From Camarhynchus parvulus (lineage: Eukaryota; Chordata; Aves; Passeriformes; Thraupidae): a stretch of DNA of 64,000 nt. Where the stretch lies: assembly GCF_901933205.1 (NCBI RefSeq), contig NC_044578.1, positions 15,777,501-15,841,500 on the forward strand, in the 5' to 3' direction. The notes under the pieces are model-generated. The model saw only the letters and a program-made list of their open reading frames with translations. It did not search any database and was not told the DNA's origin. Position numbers and translations under genes: made by a program. Of the stretch, positions 11,311 through 22,400 are shown in pieces (positions within the stretch are counted from its first letter, which is position 1; every line of letters starts with the position of its first letter).

Positions 11311-11454
11311 CAAGCCCGTATTTTAAGGCCCGGCCATACACACAGCAGTCCTGCTCTCACACCAGGCTGGAGTTAAGGTTTCCTCCACCTCTCAGCACGC
11401 AGAGCTGCCAGCCCCGGGGTCAAGCTTGTCCTTTAATTTATTTTCTTTTTAAAG
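10950..11454 (+). other. Alternative first exon, rightward transcript
   Basis: On the plus strand AAAG|GTGAAT at 11454/11455 is a fair splice-donor match just past the CpG island. This is the competing reading to the minus-strand exon. The two need not exclude each other if the promoter is bidirectional. The start coordinate is a guess. The open frames here (159 codons at 10989-11468 and a 69-codon frame) look compositional. Confidence 0.2.
11169..11196 (+). promoter_or_regulatory. G-quadruplex-forming run in CpG island
   Basis: Six guanine runs of 4, 5, 3, 3, 4 and 3 bases are separated by loops of one or two bases (11169-11196). Short-loop runs of this kind are the most stable class of G-quadruplex motif and are common at CpG-island promoters. 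The same bases carry the two GC boxes. Confidence 0.7.
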
Positions 11455-11717
11455 GTGAATGTTTTTAACAGAAGCAGGTGCCACATTTTTCTTTTACAAG
11501 AGAAATGTAAGACTCTCCATGTTGATTTCTACGAGACTGAAGACAAATTGAAGATAGCTTTTATTTTCTGTTGTAGTCTGGAGAGGTCCGGGGTTACAAA
11601 ATGGACAGCCCAAAAGCTCAGAAACAGGAAAAAAAAAGCTCAGAAACATGAGGAAGTTGACACTATCTTCTGCAAACCCCTGCTGCCCATGAGGGGTCCA
11701 GAAATCCTCTTTCCTAC
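11281..11717. other. Non-coding sequence right of the CpG island
   Basis: CpG density falls quickly here. A small direct repeat, AAAGCTCAGAAACA, occurs twice between about 11613 and 11651. The 91-codon frame at 11455-11730 is not recognised. Confidence 0.5.
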
Positions 11718-11780
11718 ATTTCATCCTTAGCTTCTTTGATTTCATCCTTAGCTTCTTTCATTTCATCCTTAGCTTCTACG
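11718..11780. repeat. 21-bp tandem triplicate
   Basis: Three contiguous 21-bp copies begin at 11718, 11739 and 11760. Copies 1 and 2 differ only at the last base; copy 3 differs in its last few. The unit starts ATTTCATCCTTAGCTTCT. The near-identity indicates a recent local expansion. Confidence 0.95.
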
Positions 11781-12614
11781 AACACATATATTTTTTCAAA
11801 TGTTTAGACCCAGGGAAGCAAAGGAAGCATTTATCAATATTTTTAAAAATCAATTTAAATTGTGGAAATAAAGTCTGAAACACTGCACTTCTTTCTCCTC
11901 AAGGGCCCCTTAAGGAGAGTCCCAGAGAGGCAGGTGTAGCTTGCTTGCCAGAAATATGGGACTGGAACTGGGGAAATGAGCAAGCTGATATAAGATGAAC
12001 AAATGTGGGGGAAAAAATAGAAAGAATAGTCACCTGGAGCTAATTGCCATGGACCTGTTTTATGTGCTGGAACATCTCTGACAATAGATAGCTGACTAAA
12101 AAAAATCAGACTTGATAGCAAAAAAAAAGCAGCTAGTATTTATGTCTTGCTCTTTAAGCAAAATTTTAAAAAAAGGAAAAGGAAGTATGAGTTATTTTGT
12201 GATCATTTATATATTACAGGGAATATGAGACTCACCTGATTAAAAACTAGCTGAAAGAATACACCTGTTTAAAAATCCCAGTAGATTAGTTTATATAAGG
12301 CCAGGGATTAAGGGTATCTCCAATGTCATTCACCTTTATTTTTGGTGTGCTGCATTATGGCAACCTTGAATCTTTCTGCCCTAGCCATAGGCAGTGACAT
12401 CCAGTAGTGAGGGCAAAAATGAACAACTACAACATTTTTTTCCCCACACCTAAATTTACCTGATAAGTAGCTCAAAACATGGTTCTCCTCTGTGACCACC
12501 CTCAGGCTACTGAGCACTTGTAGGCAAAATGCCACCCAGCCCTTCACCCAACAAGCAGGGAACAAGCAGAGCAGTAAAGAATTAAAGGATTGCCTATTGG
12601 AATTTATTTTGGGG
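11781..12614. other. Non-coding sequence, no gene seen
   Basis: AT-rich unique sequence with short A runs near 12121-12127. No recognisable coding frame or RNA gene. Confidence 0.6.
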
Positions 12615-12622
12615 ATTATTAC

Positions 12623-12688
<66 letters not shown>
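12615..12688. repeat. (ATT)n microsatellite, ~74 bp
   Basis: About 24 ATT units run from 12615 to 12688, broken only by an ACT unit near the left end. A purine/pyrimidine-biased tail (TTGTTTTTGCTGCTGTTGTT) follows. Open frames through it would encode poly-Ile, poly-Asn or poly-Leu tracts and are not genes. The long pure core suggests a length-polymorphic locus. Confidence 0.98.
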
Positions 12689-15600
12689 CATTGTTTTTGC
12701 TGCTGTTGTTGTTATTGAAATTTCTGGGTTTGTTGCTATTAATTTGGTTACCAATACCCCAAAGGAGACAATGTACTTTAAAATCTGGGACTTTCAGTAC
12801 AGCAGCAGAGCCAACACTCCTGCAAACAGCTGAATCCTGGGCTGCTGCAAAGCGTGAGAAGGGGAAAAAGGTCAAATCATTCATGATAGGAGGTGTCTGT
12901 CAATGACGTTGGTGGTTGTGCTTATCTCCACTGTATGAAAACCTTCTTTATTTAACAAATTAATGTTCCCTCTGTGGAGCACAGAAATGTAAAGCAAGCG
13001 ACTCAGAGCTGGCTGCTTGGCTCTGTCAGGGCCAGCTGGACAGGGGTTACCCTGGTACCCTGCAGGAATGAAAGGTGAAACTGGAACAGAGCAGGACAAA
13101 CCCTTCTGGAAAGCAGACCACAAGGTGGGCTTGGAAAGCAGTTCTGCTTTCTGCTGCTCTGCTGGCTTTCCCAGAGACAGAAAATGTTGGATGTGAAAAT
13201 GTCGCTGAGGAAAAGGGAGAGCCAGGAGGAGGAAGCTTATGGAGCAACTCTAACTCTCTGGGTTAGAGGGGCTCACGAGGCATAACCCCACAAGGTCCAC
13301 CATATATCCCTCAGTGAATTACCAGGTTGGTATGAAAGCATTGATGGCTGATGTCCTTTGAGATAAGTAACAGAATAAACATGAATTTGTACTCTCAAAC
13401 CCCCTCCTGCTGTGTTTAATGAATTTTTAGCTCAGGATGTACATAAATAATCAGGCAAATCAAATAACAGGAATTACATTTTACAATAAAAATAATTAAA
13501 CATAAAGTATAGACTTAGTCTCTGTTATACAAAGAAATGTAAATAATCTCTGCCAAGAAGTGCAGGAGTTCACTTACCGATGTTTAACAGTCGCCACACT
13601 GAGGGGTGGGAGGCTTATACAAATATTGTCTTTTATGATAACGTGGAAAACATAAAGCTGTATCAGGAGTAATGATAATTTCTGAAAGCTATTGGAAAAT
13701 AATGTAAATTCCTGCATTGAACAATTACTTTTTTACATGAATAACAGTTTCAGTCAAGCTCATTAGTCAAAATTAAAACCAGTTTATTAGGAAAGCATCA
13801 TTAAAACGTGTGGTGTGGAGCAGAATATTCTTCTAACTGGGACATGAAGCAATAATGAAATAGCACTGAATGACATTTATTATTGCTCTTCTGAAAACAG
13901 GGAAAATTTTCTGTGGCTGAGACTTGATACTCCATTTGCCAGCTTGAGTTTTGCTTTGTGTCGGTTTGTTGGGGTTTTTTTTGTGAGCATACTGTTATTT
14001 CATATTCTTTTTTTCATTCCTCTGTTTAGAAAGAAAAAAGTGAACAAGCAAAGCACAACCTTTGGTAGACTGATCTGTGACACCCCATAATCTTTTGATA
14101 CTGCCTTGATTTCTAATTGTGTTTTTCACATTTTTAGCAAAAGAAATATGAAAAATCAGAAGTGTAACCTATATTATTATACTTTAATGTGATGTTCTAC
14201 TTTTCTGTTTGTAGTTCTTGAAGTTTTTGTCTTACTTCATTAAACATTTAATAAATCACTGCCAGTTTTGTGACAGATTTTAACCATAACACAAACAGCA
14301 GGAGGTGTAAACTCAGTTCAGTTCGTATAGGCATATAATATCCGTGTCGACATCATCATCCCCTCAAGGCATATTGGCAAAACGGCCAATGGAAGCTAAG
14401 CTTTTTCCGACAAAGCTTCGAAAATAAAGTTTTCTTCTTTTATCTTACTACAAATCAATTGGAGCCCTTACAGCAAAATCCTATAAAATAACTTCAAACA
14501 CCACTTCTTAGTCTAAAAATTTGTATTATGGCTAAAACTCTTTGAAGTTTTATGACTGAAGTTTGGAGAAAAATGATTTAAGTGCTATCTGCTAGACATC
14601 AGAGTGTCAAAATTTCTCTCAGTTTTCTTGACACATAAACTGCTACCTACTGTATGTTTTCCAGAGGTTTTTTTCTTTCTTTTAACCACCTAACCCAGCT
14701 TGCTTGATGAAAGTTTCTTAACTGCAGTTTATCCCATCGAATTAATACCCTTTTAAGCTTTGGCTTAAAATAACTGATTGCTTTATTTTTGATTTTCAGC
14801 ATATCTGACAACGCAGGTGGCAAAGAGGTGGGGAAAAGAGCTTCTTTGCAAGTGTCATATTGATTTTTGAATAGAAAAGAAACAGGTAAGGTGCCCAAAA
14901 CAACACATTTGCAAAACGCACAAGTGAGTCCTTGCTTTGGGGTAAATGTTGGAATAAGGTCTATTGCAGTAAGCTGTTTCTCAAAGGGGAGAAAAATTCC
15001 TCCTGCAGGAAAAGCTGTAGGGTGGGGGGCTCATAGGACACCCAGAAATGCTGGCAGTAAATAAGGTTCCCTGCTGCTCCCTTTGAAACATGTCAGTGAA
15101 AGAGAGCCCCTCACATGCTGCAGCACAAGTGGGCAATGGTTAAATGGTTAAATACCTTTTGTTTATCCTGAGGTACCTGAAGGCCTGAGGAGGCCAGGAG
15201 CAGGATGTGTCCTGTCCAGCTGCCATTGCTCTTTTCTCTCAGGCAGAGTTTGGTCCTTTTAACCCAGGCCCCCATCAGTGCCCAGCACTGACATTGCGGT
15301 CTGGGTACAAACATCACCATGAAATGCCATTTGGAACAGCTTTATTTGGTTAAAATTTCCAGAGTGCAAAAACCTGAGAAAGTACTTTGAAACTAGGGGC
15401 ACAAAAATAAAAATTTTATCTAACGTGTATCTTTTGTTTACCTTTTTTGTTTCATTTTTAAAAATCAGAAAATACTGTCAAAATTCTCCATAAAAGAAAA
15501 ATTATGTTGTATTGAGAGAGTTGCATCAAAGAGACCTGTGTCAAAATTCAGTAAGATGGTTACCACACAAAAATTAAGCAAGGAGCATAAAATCTTCTGC

Positions 15601-18600
15601 AGAGAACAATGGCAAGAAAATGTAAAAAAAGAAAACCCAAACCATCAACTGTGTCATTCTGCCTACTGCAAACTTACAAAATTTTATTTACCCAACATTA
15701 GTGATTTGTTTTGATAGGCAGGCAAAATATAATAATTTGAGGAAAGAAGGAGGAAAAGGGAGGGGGTCCATTATCATCACCTTGGAAGAGGATGGGTGAA
15801 TAGATTTTGTGCCTGAGCTGGTAAATTCATAATACATCTTCATATGACTGGAATAACATAATAAAGTGACTTAAATATAAGTGCCATGTAAGAACTACTC
15901 CATAGTGAACAGTTAAAGTGATGGCATTCAAAAGAACTTCCTCATCAGAGCCTGCTTTTGCTGCTAATTTGCAGAAGTAGATCTGCTGTCTTTACTTCTC
16001 CATTCCTCTTGCTATACCTTAAGGCATGCTGGGGGCTCACCCATCATGTGCCGGCTCATAACAGGTTGAGAAGAGGGAGCTCAATTGCAGTACAAGAAAC
16101 TGAAGTGTAGGTCCGAGGGGCTGCAGGAAACCATCAACTGTTCAGAACGGGAGAGCTGGAAAAAGATCTTGCCAAGGAAAACATTGCGTGAAGTCAGATG
16201 GCATGTTCCCCCAGAGCAGCCATGCAGAGCGCTGTGAGTGGGGGAGCAGGGCTGCTCAGGGGCAGGGAGCTCCAGAGCACGCTAAGGACAAAGCCCCCTG
16301 GAAGGCCACATCATGCTTGATGGGCTTTTAATGCTGAACAATTGCAAATTGCCATTAATGCTCCAATAGAACACAGATACACAACACTATTCTCTTCTGT
16401 CATAAGGCATTAGGTCAAAAGACTGCATAATAACAGCAACATTAGTCCCACCAGAAAGCTGGGCTGACACAGGCTGCATGGACATGTGGGCGTGTTTTTG
16501 GCACTTCAGGCAGCACCATGATCTAACTTTCTGTCTCTCTCATGTCACACAACACATGGCATTGAGCAGGCCCTGGGCTCTAGGAGGAAGCTCTGAAAAT
16601 GAGCTTTGCTTTTTCATGGTCTTTTCACCTGGCCTGTTATGACCCAGTAGGTAAAGGAAGCTGCAACATAAGGAAATGACTGGGTAGGTATTAAACCCCC
16701 AAACAGTTTAACACACTCTTCATATACTGATTCTCCGGTATAAAACACCAGGCTGCAATGCAGATGATAAAGCTCCATCTGACAACAAAATCCTGACTTC
16801 ACACTACCAGTCACATCGATCAACATCTGAACTAATGTCAGAGTCTTCTCTTACTAATGAGCTGCTGCACTGAGATGCAGCTTTGCTATCAGTCAGATAC
16901 CTGTAATGAGGTAGAATGGATGGCAAGACCCCTCTTCAGACGCTTTCTCTCATCTAGCCACAGAGGGGCTTCGTTGTTCACTTATTTTTGGTACAGACAA
17001 AGAGTTTCTTCCTGAAGGCCTCTACCAGCATCACACAGTTACTCTAGCACCTATTTTATATGTTAGCTGCAGCTGTTTGGAAAATTTCTACCAGGAATGA
17101 ATCTTTTTTTCTTTTTTTTCCCCTTCTAATCATTTGCAATCCCACTGCTTCCATATAAGGGGCTGTAGTCCCAGTGCTTGCATATAATAACATTTTAATG
17201 TACACTTCACATTCAAATGAAAGTACCTTACCATGTTTCCAAGTTGGACATGTTCATGTAGGACTCTGCTTTCCTTAGATTATCTGGCTAGAATGCACAT
17301 TTGTCCAGCTGTTTATGCTTTCATTTGAAGCCATAGCTACCATGCAGTCATGTATCCTATTCACCCATCCCTTAATATCACAGGAGGGATGTGCTCCAAA
17401 TCCATAGCTTTCTGTCAATATAACAAAGCCGCCGTAATGATTTCTTTATTGTTCTTTGCCTGTCATGCTACTGCTGCATAGTCTGAACTGAAGTTACTGT
17501 CACACCCAGAGGTTCTACCTAAATCTGATGTAAGGCAGTGTGCTAAGAAGGTAATTTACAGCTGCAGCAATTGAAGAGGCACCCTAAAACTGTAATAGAG
17601 GAAAACTCAGTAAACAGCAAGGAAAGCTCCAACATTTGTTACGAGCACTCTCTTTGGGTACTAAATTAAGAATAGGGTGGTTTTCTGTGCTGGGGTTGTC
17701 TCAGCGCAGACAAGGTAGCTATTATTTGTTACTCTTAAGAAAACAGTCATTACAGAAAGGCTGGGCTTGGGTTTGTGTTGCAAACTGAGGTTGTGACTTG
17801 AATCTTTCTCATCTTCCCAAATATTTCAGTCAGGTTTTCTTTTTCTTTGTCTTAAACCAACATCTTATGTCTCTCAGTGGCAGGTCTCAGCATGCAATTA
17901 TTTATGCACATCTCATTCCATGCCACATAAAAAGGGTTATCAAGTTTGTATCTTTAAGACTAATGAGCTGTTGGTTAACACTTTTGAGGCAATTAACCAG
18001 AGCTATCACTTCTTATCCACCGACAGAGACGTTGCTGCATTCAAATTTCTCCCCGGGGCAAGACACAGGTCTGGAGCTCAGCCCCTGCTTGTTTGCCCTG
18101 CCAGACACTGCTGCAGGTGATGGGCAATGGGAAGCCATGGGTGACCCCTCCACCAGAGCCCTGGTATGGTGGTTTATGTGGTCTCTGACATCAGCTGATG
18201 ACATTTTGGGGCAGACACCTATCTAGTGGCACTCAGCAGAAGTGTTTGCATTTGTTCTGCCACACATGCCCATCTCAGACCAGTTATCAGAGCATGGCAG
18301 CTTTTCACACAGCCAAGCACCTCTCCTGCTGCCTGCAAGGGACCTGGCCAGAACTTCTCAGCACCCTGTCAGTGTCTGGATGCTGCACCAGTCCCTCAGG
18401 GCCAGTGGCATCTGGCTCAGGCTAAAGCCACCCTTCAGGATCCTCTGACTGCTGCCAAGGTACCAATAAAGCAGCCAAAATCAGGGCAGAGCAAATACTC
18501 TTCAACAATGGTTTTAACCATTATCTTCAACTATAGATACACAGGAAAATCTGGTGAGAGTGTGATGAAGTCTCCCAGGGTGTGTCTGCTGTGAAGATGC

Positions 18601-18859
18601 AGTGACTTCTATTTTCATGCTCGAGCAGCTTCTGGGAAATAACCTGTAAGGTGCAGAGTTTTCTTCTGCCTTTAAAATACATGCCTTCAAAACACATACT
18701 ATTATTTCCTGAACAATTGGGATTTTTTCCTGTAAAATAATTTTTTTTTTGTGAAAACACTAATGCTTCAAATGCATCTCATTGAAAATATTTTTTTCCT
18801 GTTTCCAGGATTAGTATTTCATTTTAAGCTAATTTTGTATTAATAGAAAGGGAGGGTCT
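12689..18859. other. Non-coding AT-rich sequence, no gene seen
   Basis: No recognisable open frame lies in this 6-kb stretch. The 142-codon plus frame at 17798-18226 has no identifiable product. TAAT-rich segments at 13400-13900 and 15830-15900 might be conserved elements. The CpG cluster at 14322-14420 is listed separately. Confidence 0.55.
14322..14420. other. CpG-retaining patch with small hairpin
   Basis: Six CpG dinucleotides fall within about 100 bp (TTCGTA, TCCGTGTCGA, AACGGC, TCCGAC, TTCGAA), while roughly 300 bp on either side have none. It includes a perfect 7-bp inverted repeat, AAGCTTT at 14398-14404 and AAAGCTT at 14412-14418, around a 7-base loop. CpG retention in an AT-rich region suggests lack of methylation, selection, or a recent insertion. 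Confidence 0.35.
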
Positions 18860-19420
18860 CATTTTTCTTTTCAAGTACGTCCTTGCCAAAAGACCATTTT
18901 TTGTCACAGTGCATTTTGCAGAAACCTTGTGGACCCACTTGGCTGTGGGAGGAAAACATCCTGGCTGCCAGGAGCAGCAGTCCCACCGTGGCCAGCCCAG
19001 CAGACACGTGTGTCCTGCAGGTGCCTGCGCTGGACACGCAGCCACAGCTTCTGCAGAGCAGCAGTGCTGGGGCAGCGTGGCAGGAGCAGGAGGGAGCTGG
19101 TGCCTCGCTGGGGCACAGGGGCTGCCTGCCCTCCATCCCTGCTAGGGCCCAGCAATGGCTGGGGGGCAGCAGAACAGGCATGTCTGCAAGGAGACACAGC
19201 AGCACAGCAGCGCTTCGCAGGGGTGCAAGCCTAAGGAGCTCTTGTCCGCAGCCTGGGCTAAGCATCCCACCAAGAGAGAAGACAAGGGCAAGCCCTGAGC
19301 AGCGCACACAGCCTTGCTGCAGGTGGCAGGGCAGTCCCCTAAGGAGATACAATCAAAGCCATGGTTCACCCTCCTTGATGCACATCCTGCTCACAGGTTT
19401 TTGCTGGTAGAAGTTTGCAT
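18860..19420. other. GC-rich block, open on both strands, unrecognised
   Basis: This roughly 550-bp block is clearly GC-richer than its surroundings. It holds 170-codon (minus) and 175-codon (plus) frames that overlap almost completely, plus several shorter ones. The many CAGCAG- and GCTGCC-type words keep stops rare in all frames. None of the translations is recognisable. It could be an old unclassified repeat, a decayed gene fragment or a compositional island. Confidence 0.4.
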
Positions 19421-22400
19421 AATCCTGGGCTGCACCTGAGAGAAGGATTCTGCTACCTGGACTGTGGCTGCCATTCCCTAATGGTACAGAAAAGTACTGG
19501 TGGGAAAGTGTGGCAATTCCAAAGATATTGTAAATAAAATAGATCCATGAGGCTAGAGGGAGGTGATGTTCCACCTGAGAATCATATGCAAACTCTGAAA
19601 TATTAAAAGCACCCTGGTGAAAGCATTGCTAATTAAAAGGATAAAATATGCACGCATAGAGAACAGATTATTTAAAACACAAATTATTTCTTATTAAGAT
19701 AATACTGTCTAACTAAATGTTGAAAGAGCTGGATAGTAGTTTACACTGTAAAATGATCTGTTAAATATGTTCTTGTTAACATCAATACAGCTATTGACAA
19801 GCAGATCCAATTTTGCTTTACTTTGAGAGAGCAGACAATAGCAAGTTTTACGTGCTATCTTATTTTACAAGCATTAATGAACAATTAACCAACACTAGCA
19901 CTCTTTCCATCTGTAATCCTGTAGTAGGATCACTAATCTCCACCACTAGCAGCTAATGATGAAGGTCTCTTAAGCTTTACTTCTTATCTCAGCCAGTTCT
20001 TAATACTCACATAAGTATGCTTTCTGAGCAGGGCGGCCCCCTATTGCTCTGCGACTTGAATACAAAAGACTGGTGAAATTTTTGAAGGGTTTTCTGTTCA
20101 ATAACACTTCTATACTTATGTTTGCCTTCCTACAACAACAAACACAAGTGATCAGCAGAGGACTAGCAAGGTCACTAAGGGCTCTGTGTTTCCATACTTG
20201 CTCTAATACTTATAAGAATGTATTCATGCCCTATTATATATATTCCCTGGCTGCTCAGGCAGAAGCTCTAAACTAAACTAAACTGAAATGAAATAAAAGG
20301 GAAAAACCAGAAGACTAAAACAGTGTTTACTTCAAGAACAAGTCTGCTGTTTGTATCGAACAAAAGGAAGCTGGAAGTGGCTGCCATTAAAAATACATGC
20401 AAGATAAACTGAAATTTTTATAGTACACAGTACACATGACATTTTCTAACTTCTCTTTCAGAGTGTTCTTGTTTATACCATACACACGAGATCAGTGTAC
20501 TGGGATGGCAGGGGAATTCACCATTCTGTTAGGCTTTTCTGTGGTAGCAAGTAAAGCAGCAACAACTTCCCAAACAGGAAACAGAGCACAGTGGGTTCTG
20601 TTCCAATCCCCATCAGGAGAAGGTCTTCCATAGTCAGGGCAGTCACCTCAATAGTAAAATTTGTGCAATTAAAAATGAGATACACAGTCCTTCATTGTCT
20701 TCATCTTTTGCTTTCAAGAAAGAGAGATGAGCCTAAGAATAATAAACTTTCTCTAGTCCATTTTATTTATTCCATGCACAATGCTTGAACATGTTGGCCC
20801 CAATCCAAGCAGAACTCAGGACAACTCAGGGGTTCTCTCCTGGCCTAAATGAAAGCCCTGAGAGAACTACTCCAACTGGGCCCAAAACATCCACCGCAGA
20901 TACTGAGATTGTTGGAGATAGGGAACAGCAGTTGAGTAGCAAAAGACTGCTTCCCATCAGGGAGGAGATCCAGTCCTGTTAAAAGCTCACCCTGACCCCG
21001 CTTGCATTAAGCTGTGTGGCTGATGAATGAGAATCAAGCTGCCTCATCGTGCTTGGAGCTGGAGGTGCATTATCAAATTGCAACAGATTATCAGGATCTG
21101 AGAACAAACACATCTCCAAGCCATTCCCAGAGATGTTTTAGCAATAACTAACAGCATGAGGTACTGCTGAAGAAATATGCTTTATAAGCAGCTATAAATT
21201 GAGAATTAACATTTCTAATGCAATCAAAAGCTGCCATCTTGCATGCTCTGTTCCAGGTGTGTTCTACTCTAAGGCATAAAAGAAGCTGAACTCACCTGGC
21301 ACCGTGCCTGAGAGATGTCTTGGGAAAAACTCAGAGTGTCACAAAACTAACTGGCCCTACACAGATGCAACCTGTTTTTTTCTTGTGTTTGTACAATACA
21401 TATCAAAATGCTGACCTTTTCCTACACCAGGGCTTCTCAGCACAGACAATAAACAGAATTACTTAGAGGAAAACCCCCCGCTTCTGTACCTCTGCAGGAA
21501 TCCTGATTAAGTGTTGCTTTTGCCACATGGCTTCCTTTTTCTGTGACTGCCCATCATGGCCCAGGTGTCTGTGGCACTTGGCAGACATGCAGAAGGAGAG
21601 AAGTGCTTGCTTGGGTCAGCCCAGCTACCTTCAGAGGGGAAGCTCTCTGGCTGGGACACAGGGGCAGGCTGGCCAGCCTTACCTGAAAAGTGAGGCACTA
21701 AAGTAGCCTGGGTGCATGTGGTAGGTGTGGGGATGAAGGAAAGAGAGGTTCTGGGACTGCTTTCAGTCTCTATTTATTCAGGAAAAATTTGGATTTAAGT
21801 CCAGATGAATTTCGTCAAAGTGAAGCCAACCAAGTTGTCAGAAGCAGACCTTATCAGGAGGCCTGAGCAAGATGTGAGTGAAATCACTGCTTATGGACAA
21901 ATCACCAAACATTAGTGAGGAAAGAAAAAATATTTTAATATGTTTCACCCAGCTTTTGCATTTTTAAGCCTTTGCTGTTTGGGTTCATATCTGATGTATG
22001 GAGATTTCCTTGATGTGACAGTCACCCACAGTGTGGGTGGAAAGCTCATTCCCACTCCCCTCTGCAGGCTTCAAAACTCAGCAATGACTCCAGGTGATGA
22101 TGGCAGGATCAGAAAATGGGGAAAAGCTAAGTGGATGGAGCTAATCCCAGCTTGACAGAGTCTAGCTACTCCCATTACATAGGATACAGTTTAGTGGGTT
22201 TATTTAGATCACGTGTATATTGGACTGTGAGACTCAGCTGTTACCCTGACTGCATAGCAATACTGGAGCCATCTTCAACCAAGCTCAGTTGTACTAGTAC
22301 CAGAGAGAAGCAATTTAAGTCTATTAACCTGCATTTCTATACTAAAAGGGCAAATTATTCGGAGCAGAGGTCTGGAGTAACACAGTTAAACCCATTTTGA

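Noticed and set aside
10892..11468. Pro/Gly/Arg-rich proteins of 67-159 residues in the CpG island
   Set aside because: High GC removes stop codons from all frames. Overlapping frames on both strands and low-complexity composition argue against coding; kept only as possible untranslated exons.
12326..12884. Open frames with poly-Ile, poly-Asn and poly-Leu tracts
   Set aside because: They are translations of the (ATT)n microsatellite and its flanks.
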